Shown here: positions 6,798-12,594 of the stretch, in pieces
Layout of the letters: each line of letters starts with the position of its first letter
Numbering within the stretch: position 1 is the stretch's first letter
IMG/VR virus record: IMGVR_UViG_3300006921_000133
Location: 1 to 25,481 of that record
Strand: one strand, 5' to 3'
Length of the DNA: 25,481 nt
Origin: a virus
Notes under the pieces: model-generated
The model's database searches: none
What the model saw: only the letters and a program-made list of their open reading frames with translations
What the model was told of the DNA's origin: nothing
Made by a program: the position numbers and the translations under genes

Positions 6798-6829
6798 CAA
6801 ATATATATATACTTTTTCGTTCTACCAAA
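6798..6829 (-). promoter_or_regulatory. Bacteroidetes-type promoter for the 61-residue gene
   Basis: On the minus strand TTTG (6826-6829), 20 bases, TATATTTG (6798-6805). The upstream stretch AAAAAAAGTATATATTTATT before TTTGGTAGAAC is shared with the promoter at 1152-1183, and the spacer end GAAAAAGTATATATATATTT is shared with the promoter at 10851-10880. The leader to ATG 6752 is about 40 bases. Confidence 0.82.
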
Positions 6830-6850
6830 TAAATATATACTTTTTTTCAA

Positions 6851-7369
6851 TTATTTTAAAAGTTTTTTGTACTTCTCAATAATAGCAAGTAGTTCAGAGC
6901 GTAAATATTTTTTAGTAATATGCCGATTTTCTTCTAAATACTCTACTTTTTCTATTCCTATCTTTTCGATTAAGTTAATCCGATACTCTAATAAATTACC
7001 ACTAAGAAAGGTATTACAGTATTCACATTGCAAGTGAACGTTATGCTCGTTAAAAGTTAGAAATTTACTTTTCCCTGATGCTATATAGTGACCAGCGTTA
7101 ACTTTTTTAGGTGTAGGATTCTTGCAAGAGATACAAGGTTGTCCAGCATCACGCTTTCTTATCCAAGAATTAAACACTATTTGGGTAGACTTCATTAAAG
7201 ATTGTAAAGTTTCAGCTTTCTTTTTTTTTGATTTAGTTTCTTTTTTAACTCTCTTAAACATCTGAGCCTTTAAAAACTCAAAGTATAAATCATTACACTC
7301 ATCTTTGGTGCAGTATTTTCTATTGAATTGTCTTGGCTCAAAAACTACTTTACAATTCTTACACTTCAT
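6851..7369 (-). CDS. ninG: NinG/Rap-type recombination protein
   Basis: Similar to lambda NinG (Rap), a structure-specific nuclease that resolves branched recombination intermediates. The N-terminus has a zinc-finger pattern (CKNC at 3-6, then YC and C at about 19-25). The C-terminal half has the NinG core: CISCKNPTPKKVNAGHY, SKFLTFNEHNVHLQCEYCN and LSGNLLEYRINLIEKIG, with the Cys and His residues of an HNH-like zinc fold. Length 172 residues is near the usual 160-200. The gene starts with a one-base overlap with the 89-residue gene upstream and lies just behind the helicase, as in many phages. Confidence 0.88.
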   Translation of the reverse strand: MKCKNCKVVFEPRQFNRKYCTKDECNDLYFEFLKAQMFKRVKKETKSKKKKAETLQSLMKSTQIVFNSWIRKRDAGQPCISCKNPTPKKVNAGHYIASGKSKFLTFNEHNVHLQCEYCNTFLSGNLLEYRINLIEKIGIEKVEYLEENRHITKKYLRSELLAIIEKYKKLLK

Positions 7370-7638
7370 TAGCTTAGTATTTTCATCATTTTTTTAATAG
7401 ATAACATACCTTGACATTCGTTAAAAGTATATTCTGCTAACTTCATATAATTTAAGTCAGATTCGTAAAACTTCAATAGGAGCGTTTTAAGACACTTTCT
7501 CGCACTCAATGGTAGTAATATACTCCCAAATCTATTACGTATCTTAAAATGGCTCTTATGTATCTCTAAATGGCTTATAAGTAGTTCGTAACTATAAACC
7601 TCATAATGAACGTCTGTTATTTTATTAAAAGTTATCAT
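7369..7638 (-). CDS. Protein of unknown function between helicase and ninG (89 aa)
   Basis: Function unknown. It has alternating strands at the N-terminus (FNKITDVHYEVYSYELLISH) and a helical basic C-terminus (YTFNECQGMLSIKKMMKIL). The start overlaps the helicase stop by 14 bases and the end overlaps the ninG start by one base, so all three are probably translated from one transcript. Confidence 0.68.
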   Translation of the reverse strand: MITFNKITDVHYEVYSYELLISHLEIHKSHFKIRNRFGSILLPLSARKCLKTLLLKFYESDLNYMKLAEYTFNECQGMLSIKKMMKILS

Positions 7639-8569
7639 TGTGTTTTATTTTAATTTGTTTTTCGATTAATGGCTCGGCTTCATATCTAAATCCGTTTTTA
7701 AATTCGTAGTATTGCCCAGTTTTTACATCGTAGCTTAGTGATGTTGCACCTCTTATTCCCACTATCTTTGGCTTTGCTTTCGCTATAATTATAGAACTGC
7801 TATTACTATTAAAATCTCTATCTACAATTATGATACTTTTACCATTGTTACCCCATTCTGAGCCACCCTTTAAACTATGTATGTCGGGTGCTATTGTTTT
7901 ACCCTCTTTGTCTTTTCTTGCTTTTGTTGGGTGTATTACAGTATGAAAGTGCATCTTTGAGCGTTCTGCTAATTCATTTCTAAAACTTAACGTGTCTTCG
8001 AGCCATTTGTCTTCCCTTGCAAAACCCTCAACATCGTGGCGCATATAATTCCAGCTATCAATTACTGCTGAAAATACACCCAACTCTTTTTGGTTGTCAA
8101 CGCTGAACTGCCAAAACTCTTTAGGTGTTAATGCTTTTGAATTAGTTTTTTTTTTAGGGTCTAAAATCTTAAAGTATTCCATCACTATTGGTAGATAATG
8201 TGCTATTTCACTCTCACTAACTCTATCTTGAATTAGCACTCTTTCACCTAAATCATTATAGTAAAACTCATCAAATTGCTTACCACTTAGCTTGTGAATT
8301 AATTGACCAACAACCTCCTCAATAGTACCAGCATCAGGCATATGTATTAGATGCTTATGTCTATAATATCGTGAACAATTTTTTAGTAAGTCTAACAATA
8401 ACTCGGTTTTACCACTACCAGCGTACCCAGTCCAATCAGTACAACCACCCTCTTTTATTGAGTAGTGTTTAGCTAATGACTTGTAACCTACAAAGTACGT
8501 TTTACCCCCACCATTCAAGTAAAAATTCATTAATCTATCTTTAATTTCTCCCTCTTTTACAATGTCCAT
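7625..8569 (-). CDS. Replicative DNA helicase, DnaB/RecA-fold, without N-terminal domain
   Basis: Likely unwinds DNA at the phage replication fork. The 314 residues hold only the RecA-fold motor: Walker A GYAGSGKTE at 48-56, a Walker B strand VFSAVIDSW, and late motifs resembling DnaB (FHTVIHPTKARKD, then APDIHSLKGGSEWGNNGKS and IIVDRD). A separate primase-interaction domain of the usual bacterial DnaB is missing, so it is shorter than the 440-470 residue norm. It overlaps the putative loader gene by one base (TAATG) and the next gene by 14 bases. Together with the DnaA-like and loader-like genes it forms the replication block. Confidence 0.85.
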   Translation of the reverse strand: MDIVKEGEIKDRLMNFYLNGGGKTYFVGYKSLAKHYSIKEGGCTDWTGYAGSGKTELLLDLLKNCSRYYRHKHLIHMPDAGTIEEVVGQLIHKLSGKQFDEFYYNDLGERVLIQDRVSESEIAHYLPIVMEYFKILDPKKKTNSKALTPKEFWQFSVDNQKELGVFSAVIDSWNYMRHDVEGFAREDKWLEDTLSFRNELAERSKMHFHTVIHPTKARKDKEGKTIAPDIHSLKGGSEWGNNGKSIIIVDRDFNSNSSSIIIAKAKPKIVGIRGATSLSYDVKTGQYYEFKNGFRYEAEPLIEKQIKIKHNDNF

Positions 8570-9189
8570 TATTGTTGTGTTTTAATAATTTCTAATTTTT
8601 TTTGCCCTAATTCCCATTGCTCTAAGTCTGTCAAATCTTTAGCTTGTTGTTTAATTGGGTATTGTTTTTTTAGCCAAGTGTTTGCAGTTAAATATAAGCT
8701 GGTGTACTTATTATTCTTAGCAAAGTTTTCAATAGCATCTAAAATTTCATTAATTTGAATTTTTGACCAATGTACACTTAATTTTTTAATCTCTTTTTTA
8801 CTTATGCTTAAATGTTTAAACGCTCTGTATATATCTTTATCTTTAACATTATCTTTAACATTAACATTATCAGGTTTTTTAGGTTTGATTAGGTTATTTT
8901 TTAACCCAATAGGTTTTTTAGGTTTTTTTTGTAGTGGTGGTCTACCTCCCAGCTTTCCATTTTCCCTACTTTTTTCTGCTCTAACCTCCCACTTTTTTAA
9001 ATCACGCTTTAGATTTTGCTTAACTGACTCAAAAGCAATGTCTATAATTAGGTTTTTTGTCGTTGGGTTTTGGTCGTTAATATATCTTAAATAATGCTTG
9101 AAAAATTCCCCAGCAGTTTCATTATCCATTTTTTCGATTGTATGGATAATGTCGCAATAAAGCAAGACCGATTTTTTGTTTTCTGCCAT
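8569..9189 (-). CDS. Putative replication initiator/helicase loader, DUF6291-like
   Basis: Probably brings the helicase to the origin. The first 90 residues (VLLYCDIIHTIEKMDNETAG, FFKHYLRYINDQ, KWEVRAEKSRENGKLGGRPP) resemble the DUF6291-type domain that I recall from phage replication proteins. Next comes a low-complexity linker rich in Lys, Pro, Asn, Val and Asp (about residues 87-120), then a C-terminal helical domain with ANTWLKKQYPI. The linker codes for direct repeats in the DNA that may be the origin (see 8833-8930), as in lambda gene O. It overlaps the helicase gene by one base. The loader role is inferred from position and layout. Confidence 0.72.
   Translation of the reverse strand: MAENKKSVLLYCDIIHTIEKMDNETAGEFFKHYLRYINDQNPTTKNLIIDIAFESVKQNLKRDLKKWEVRAEKSRENGKLGGRPPLQKKPKKPIGLKNNLIKPKKPDNVNVKDNVKDKDIYRAFKHLSISKKEIKKLSVHWSKIQINEILDAIENFAKNNKYTSLYLTANTWLKKQYPIKQQAKDLTDLEQWELGQKKLEIIKTQQ
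8833..8930 (-). repeat. Repeat cluster inside the loader gene, possible replication origin
   Basis: Read on the plus strand, ATCTTTAACATT occurs twice back to back (8839-8850 and 8851-8862), preceded by ATCTTT at 8833. AGGTTTTTTAGGTTT occurs at 8872-8886 and again 39 bases on at 8911-8925. Between them lies the palindrome GGTTA-TTTTTT-region-TAACC (8892-8906). The whole block is extremely AT-rich and falls in the linker-coding part of a replication gene, the place where lambdoid phages carry their iterons and origin. Confidence 0.45.
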
Positions 9190-9197
9190 AATGTTTT

Positions 9198-9524
9198 TTA
9201 ATATTTTAGTTCTAAAAAAGTTTTAATGTCACGAATGTTATTTCTATAAACCTTATCTCCAGTAATCGTTAAATTGTGATGACATTTTATACCATAAATA
9301 ACTGTTGCGTGGTCACGATTAAACATTAATCCTATCTTAGTAAAAGATAGTTTTGTATTTTCCTTTAAAAACCACATCAGGTAGTAGCGTTGATGCACTA
9401 AATACTGCTTTCTGCTTTTTTTTCTAAAATCCTCCAAGTCTATTATCTCGCATATTCTTGGAATCCAATTTGTTTGGCGTTTATACTCTGCGTATGTCAT
9501 TGTTTTAATATCGTTTGCTTCCAT
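9198..9524 (-). CDS. Stand-alone DnaA domain IV-like DNA-binding protein
   Basis: The C-terminal part matches the DNA-binding domain IV of DnaA: a helix RKQYLVHQRYYLMWFLKE, then LSFTKIGLMFNRDHATVIYGIK at about 59-80, closely following the DnaA signature in which RDHSTV and a following helix contact the DnaA box. There is no AAA+ ATPase, so at 108 residues this is a domain IV-only protein. It lies directly before the loader-like gene with its repeats and before the helicase. It may recognise the phage origin or compete with host DnaA. Its start overlaps the stop of the 82-residue gene by one base. Confidence 0.85.
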   Translation of the reverse strand: MEANDIKTMTYAEYKRQTNWIPRICEIIDLEDFRKKSRKQYLVHQRYYLMWFLKENTKLSFTKIGLMFNRDHATVIYGIKCHHNLTITGDKVYRNNIRDIKTFLELKY

Positions 9525-9772
9525 TATATTTCTACGTTTATTTTATTTACTAACTCATCTATCTCAAGTACTATCGAATTAAAATAGTCTTGCTCTTCTT
9601 TGTCCATTAAACGACCAATAATATTCAATTTTGATTCTATTGTTTTAAGATAGTTATTTGTCTTTTGTTTTAACTCTTGTTTAAAAATAACTGCTTCTGA
9701 AAGTTCATCAATGGAGTGTATCAGACTTTGGAGCTGGATAAATATTTTTAAAGTTGTTTTAATGTCTTTCAT
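9524..9772 (-). CDS. Helical/coiled-coil protein (82 aa)
   Basis: Function unknown. Nearly the whole sequence is predicted helical, with heptad-like hydrophobics (LKIFIQLQSLIHSIDELSEA, and later YFNSIVLEIDELVNKI), so a coiled coil is likely. Its ATG overlaps the stop of the 59-residue gene upstream (ATGA), and its stop overlaps the DnaA-like gene start by one base. It is part of the replication operon. Confidence 0.7.
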   Translation of the reverse strand: MKDIKTTLKIFIQLQSLIHSIDELSEAVIFKQELKQKTNNYLKTIESKLNIIGRLMDKEEQDYFNSIVLEIDELVNKINVEI

Positions 9773-9948
9773 TTTTTTAATTGTTTTATAGATTTTGGTT
9801 TTAGTTGTTCTCTTATGTTTTCTGCAATCTCGTTAAATGTACTTGGCTTAACGTGTACTGTACTTTTAACCTTTGGAACATATACATTTTCTAATGTACT
9901 TTCTTTCTGCGTATTAAACGCTCTTTGAATTTTAAAGTTTGTATTCAT
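9769..9948 (-). CDS. Small basic protein (59 aa)
   Basis: A 59-residue reading frame in the gap upstream of the replication genes. It starts MNTNFKIQRAFNTQ, has VENVY-like strands in the middle, and ends in a basic Lys-rich tail (QLKPKSIKQLKK). It is linked to the next gene by an ATGA overlap at 9769-9772, and it lies three bases after the stop of the micro membrane-protein gene. The close packing supports it as real. Function unknown. Confidence 0.62.
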   Translation of the reverse strand: MNTNFKIQRAFNTQKESTLENVYVPKVKSTVHVKPSTFNEIAENIREQLKPKSIKQLKK

Positions 9949-9951
9949 CTT

Positions 9952-10032
9952 TTAGCTTATTAAAATTATTATTGATATAGCTATTCCTAAAATAATAGCT
10001 GTCACTACTTGTATTTTGTCGAATGTACTCAT
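9952..10032 (-). CDS. Micro-protein with one membrane helix (26 aa)
   Basis: A 26-residue reading frame made of a short head (MSTFDKI) and one hydrophobic helix (VVTAIILGIAISIIILI). Its ATG overlaps the stop of the acidic 122-residue gene by ATGA (10029-10032), and its stop is followed after three bases by the next start. Both couplings and the clean membrane helix support it as a real gene. It may be a small inner-membrane effector; nothing more can be said. Confidence 0.58.
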   Translation of the reverse strand: MSTFDKIQVVTAIILGIAISIIILIS

Positions 10033-10397
10033 AAAATCTCATTATATAGTTCTTGTGCTTCATTCTCAGCGATTCTCTCAATCTCGTAAACAATGTCATC
10101 TTTAAGTTTTTTGCTTACGTTAAGACTATCTAAAGACTCTCCCTCGACCCAAATGTCTTGTATGTCATAATCAACATATCTTTCGCTCTTATCAAAAGAA
10201 AGTTCAAAATCAACTGAATATTCTTTGCCACTTTCATCAATGAATGTCAATAGTCTCTTATTGTCGCTTGTTTCAATGTCAACATCGTAACCTTCTATTA
10301 GTTCGTGTGACTTAACTATGTACCGAGTGCCTATTGCATTTAGAACTGCCAAGTCGTGGTTTTCGTAATATTTTCCGTTAACTGAATAAATTTGCAT
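10029..10397 (-). CDS. Acidic protein of unknown function (122 aa)
   Basis: I do not recognise this protein. About 29 of its 122 residues are Asp or Glu against about 12 Lys or Arg, giving a strong negative charge. It is beta-rich in the middle (GKEYSVDFELSFDKSERYVD) and ends in a helix (IVYEIERIAENEAQELYNEI). It heads the chain of coupled genes 10397 to 9198 and follows the hairpin at 10425-10442. The charge would fit a DNA-mimic inhibitor, but many unrelated small phage proteins are acidic. Confidence 0.75.
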   Translation of the reverse strand: MQIYSVNGKYYENHDLAVLNAIGTRYIVKSHELIEGYDVDIETSDNKRLLTFIDESGKEYSVDFELSFDKSERYVDYDIQDIWVEGESLDSLNVSKKLKDDIVYEIERIAENEAQELYNEIL

Positions 10398-10424
10398 AAT
10401 AGTTTTTTTAAGTTTAAAAATTAT

Positions 10425-10442
10425 GGGAGGCTTTCACCTCCC
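10425..10442 (-). terminator. GGGAGG/CCTCCC hairpin after the 121-residue gene
   Basis: A perfect six-pair stem GGGAGG with CCTCCC around a TGAAAG loop. It is followed on the minus strand by ATAATTTTTAAAC and then, about 25 bases on, by the start of the next gene. It is almost identical to 6539-6557 and 24740-24760. It is probably a terminator; read-through would feed the replication operon. Confidence 0.6.
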
Positions 10443-10449
10443 TTTGTTT

Positions 10450-10815
10450 TTATATTAATTTTAAGTATTTATTAAATAAATTCTTTGCGTGATTTTCGTC
10501 TTTACACGACAATTTCATAACCCATTGTGGCACTATTAATCTAACGGTATCTTTACCAATGTTTTCTAAAAGCCAATCAGTTTTTTCATTGTCTAATATT
10601 AATTCATAACCAACCCATTTGTCGTTTTCGGAAATTGTCATAGACATTACGTTATGTTCCCAATAAGTATAAACTGCCATATATAAACCCTCAATATCAG
10701 CATAAGATTGATAGCTACCTATAAGATTAGAAGCAGTATTTAAAATTGTTTTCTTTGTGATATGACCAGAGTTTTCTTCCCATTCCTCATTTAAAAATTC
10801 TCTAACGTTTTTCAT
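10450..10815 (-). CDS. Protein of unknown function with own promoter (121 aa), moron-like
   Basis: I do not recognise this protein. It starts MKNVREFLNEEWEENSGHIT, has aromatic-rich strands in the middle (LYMAVYTYWEHNVMSMTI, DKWVGYELILDNE) and ends in a helix DENHAKNLFNKYLKLI. ATG at 10815 is chosen over a GTG at 10848, because the latter would lie in the leader shared with the 74-residue gene at 892-1116. The gene carries the same promoter and leader as that gene and the same trailing hairpin as 6539-6557. It stands between the metallophosphoesterase and the replication operon. Confidence 0.76.
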   Translation of the reverse strand: MKNVREFLNEEWEENSGHITKKTILNTASNLIGSYQSYADIEGLYMAVYTYWEHNVMSMTISENDKWVGYELILDNEKTDWLLENIGKDTVRLIVPQWVMKLSCKDENHAKNLFNKYLKLI

Positions 10816-10850
10816 AATAATTAATTTAGTTTTTGTCGTTATTGACACTT

Positions 10851-10880
10851 CAAATATATATATACTTTTTCAATAAACAA
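10851..10880 (-). promoter_or_regulatory. Bacteroidetes-type promoter for the 121-residue gene
   Basis: On the minus strand TTG (10878-10880), 19 bases, TATATTTG (10851-10858). From the -7 box to the ATG it is the same as the leader at 1116-1159 except for one base. Two inverted repeats lie just upstream at 10909-10942. Confidence 0.8.
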
Positions 10881-10908
10881 CACTTATTAACAAAAAAGAT
10901 GCATTTAT

Positions 10909-10942
10909 TTACAATTTAATTTGTAACTACTTGATAATCAAG
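10909..10942. promoter_or_regulatory. Two adjacent inverted repeats, possible operators
   Basis: TTACAA (10909-10914) and TTGTAA (10921-10926) form one inverted repeat with a six-base gap. CTTGAT-A-ATCAAG (10930-10942) is a perfect six-base inverted repeat around one A. They lie 30-60 bases above the promoter at 10851-10880 and just below the terminator at 10946-10972, so they would suit a regulator of that promoter. Confidence 0.35.
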
Positions 10943-10945
10943 CAT

Positions 10946-10972
10946 AAAAAAACCTCATTAAATTAATAATAA
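10946..10972 (-). terminator. Probable terminator after the metallophosphoesterase gene
   Basis: On the minus strand CTTATTA pairs with TAATGAG across a short AT loop (one G-U pair), followed by GG and seven T residues. The stem is AT-rich and therefore weak. It lies 28 bases after the stop at 11001. Confidence 0.45.
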
Positions 10973-11000
10973 GACTCTTTTTGTTTATGATTAGAGTAAT

Positions 11001-12044
11001 TTAGAATAAATGAGTAAGCCTTGCTATTTGTCCGTTACTCTTTGAATGAATAAATGCCTCGACTGCTTCAGGAGAAATATATCCGTTTCTATTATGCCAC
11101 GAATCACTTACGCTTGGACTTCTTAAACTTTCAACTGTTACATTTATGTAGTCTTTAGCAGTTTTATGATGTATGTGATGCGTATAATAATATCTGTGTT
11201 CGGATTTTACCCACATATCTTTAGCTTCAATACTCATTAAATTACCCAAGTCTTTTTCCTTTGCTCCATCTCCGTGAGTAGTACCTATTAATGAGTTCCC
11301 ATATAAAGTATATTTTCTATGAGAAATAGAACAGTCAAAAGTTACATTTTTAGATAGTCTAAAATGAGATTCTATTAATTGTGCCAAGAAAAACCCACTT
11401 TGATAATCGTGGTTACTTGGGTTAAATATAAAATGCACATCAGCAACTTGCATAAGCATTTCAATTAAATCAATATAGAGGTGTTTAGCAACTAAAAAGT
11501 TATCATACCACATTCCATCGGTGTCTTGTGATGTTCCTGATGTAGTTTGTCGTTTTGGATTGTCAGTATGTAAAATGTCATTTCCTGCAATAAAAATAAT
11601 TTTATCAATAGAAAACCCACTTGATTTATCTAAAAGACCTTGTACACCACTTAAAACTCTTTTAACTGCTATTTGTTGATTGTAATCTTTACCCACCTCA
11701 AATTTACTACAAAGTTTCCCTAAGTGAATGTCTGCTGGGTCAACTACTAAACAATGACTATTTTTTGATTGCTTTCGTTTTATAGTTGGGTATTTAGGAG
11801 AGTAGTTTTTACATTCTTTTACAATGTCATTAAAAAGACTTTCAATCTTTAACTCTTCAACTGTTTTGAAATTTGGATTTTTAACAAATAAACTTGCTTC
11901 ATCTGTTTTTATCCACGCTTGTTTTACGCTTCTTGGGTCTAACCCATTTGCTTCAGCCTCTTCTTTTAATCTTCTATAATTATTCAAAGCATCTAACTCA
12001 TCGGCTTTTAGTCTTGGTCTATATTCCTTTTTTTTCTTATTCAT
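11001..12044 (-). CDS. Calcineurin-type metallophosphoesterase (347 aa)
   Basis: A metal-dependent phosphoesterase. The motifs of the superfamily occur in order: DIHLGK at 105-110, a GNDILH block, NPSNHD, GTTHGD and THHIHHK. Together these provide the Asp, His and Asn ligands of a two-metal centre. The first 100 residues contain basic helices (MNKKKKEYRPR, DPRSVKQAWIKTDEA) that may bind DNA. Such enzymes occur in many phages, where a nuclease (Mre11 or SbcD-like) or phosphatase role is possible; the substrate is not shown. ATG at 12044 is preferred to an earlier ATG at 12101, because the longer version would translate the terminator hairpin at 12075-12107. It has a promoter of its own at 12152-12181. 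Confidence 0.85.
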   Translation of the reverse strand: MNKKKKEYRPRLKADELDALNNYRRLKEEAEANGLDPRSVKQAWIKTDEASLFVKNPNFKTVEELKIESLFNDIVKECKNYSPKYPTIKRKQSKNSHCLVVDPADIHLGKLCSKFEVGKDYNQQIAVKRVLSGVQGLLDKSSGFSIDKIIFIAGNDILHTDNPKRQTTSGTSQDTDGMWYDNFLVAKHLYIDLIEMLMQVADVHFIFNPSNHDYQSGFFLAQLIESHFRLSKNVTFDCSISHRKYTLYGNSLIGTTHGDGAKEKDLGNLMSIEAKDMWVKSEHRYYYTHHIHHKTAKDYINVTVESLRSPSVSDSWHNRNGYISPEAVEAFIHSKSNGQIARLTHLF

Positions 12045-12074
12045 AATTTTAACAATTATTTTTCGTAATATAAT

Positions 12075-12107
12075 AAAAAAACCCCTCACAAAAAAATGCA
12101 AGGGGTT
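12075..12107 (-). terminator. Terminator hairpin in the leader of the metallophosphoesterase gene
   Basis: On the minus strand AACCCCT and AGGGGTT frame a loop and are followed by seven T residues. It lies about 70 bases after the u-spanin gene and 30 bases before ATG 12044, but below a promoter-like TATATTTG at 12152. It either ends the lysis transcript or attenuates the next gene. Confidence 0.82.
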
Positions 12108-12151
12108 AAAACTAAAATTATGAAAATCTAATTAGAACAATTAGACGTTCA

Positions 12152-12181
12152 CAAATATAATGCTTTTTTTTTAATAATTAA
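12152..12181 (-). promoter_or_regulatory. Possible promoter before the metallophosphoesterase gene
   Basis: TATATTTG at 12152-12159 on the minus strand matches TANNTTTG. A TTA, rather than TTG, lies 19 bases upstream at 12179-12181. It overlaps the end of the u-spanin gene. The leader of roughly 100 bases contains a terminator hairpin. Confidence 0.5.
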
Positions 12182-12594
12182 CGTCTAATCAAAAAAATAA
12201 AAAATATTCCCACTAAAAACCCAATAATAAACAATAACACATACACTTGCCAACCCCCTCTTTTGTTGGTTTGTCTTGTTTTTACTCGCTCGTTTTTTGC
12301 TTCTGATTTTATTACCTTAATATTCTCTTTTGATTTTAAACGTATCTCTTGCCTTGTTTTAGGGTTTTTGATGTACTTGTACTTAAATTGTATTAAAGTG
12401 TCTGTCGTGGTCTTAAAATAGGTGTAGCGTACAGTATCGTTAACTACATAAGGAATAGAGTCTATTGTAGCTATTGTTATCGTATCAGTTATAGTTTTTT
12501 CTTGCAAAATTTCAGGTTTTTTTTTAATTGCTTTCTTTAAGTGGAATGTACTTGAGCAACTTGATAATAAAAATACAACTATTAAAAATCTCAT
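12178..12594 (-). CDS. Probable unimolecular spanin (lipoprotein with C-terminal membrane helix)
   Basis: Likely the last lysis protein, fusing inner and outer membranes. The N-terminus is a short signal peptide with a lipobox (FLIVVFLLSSC, modified Cys at about residue 13). A periplasmic region of about 95 residues follows, rich in Thr, Ile and Lys (ITDTITIATIDSIPYVVNDT). Near the C-terminus lies one membrane helix (VYVLLFIIGFLVGIFFIFLI), then RR. A lipid anchor at one end and a membrane helix at the other is the layout of u-spanins such as T1 gp11. Its ATG overlaps the amidase stop by one base (TAATG), so it follows holin and endolysin directly. Sequence similarity to known spanins was not tested. 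Confidence 0.78.
   Translation of the reverse strand: MRFLIVVFLLSSCSSTFHLKKAIKKKPEILQEKTITDTITIATIDSIPYVVNDTVRYTYFKTTTDTLIQFKYKYIKNPKTRQEIRLKSKENIKVIKSEAKNERVKTRQTNKRGGWQVYVLLFIIGFLVGIFFIFLIRR

Noticed and set aside
8833-8930. CRISPR-like reading of the repeat block
   Set aside because: Repeats are short, unequal in spacing, coding and without unique spacers of constant length.
3427-10992. A shared 15-base word, minus strand AATCATAAACAAAAA, just after the stops of the genes at 3453 and 11001
   Set aside because: Low complexity and AT-rich; only two copies, so chance is likely, although the similar position is noted.
11909-11917. TTATCCACG, one base from a DnaA box
   Set aside because: A single copy inside the phosphoesterase gene, far from the replication genes; expected by chance in AT-rich DNA.
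12045-12101. Longer start for the metallophosphoesterase at 12101
   Set aside because: The added residues are encoded by the terminator stem and T-run; the ATG at 12044 gives a normal basic N-terminus.
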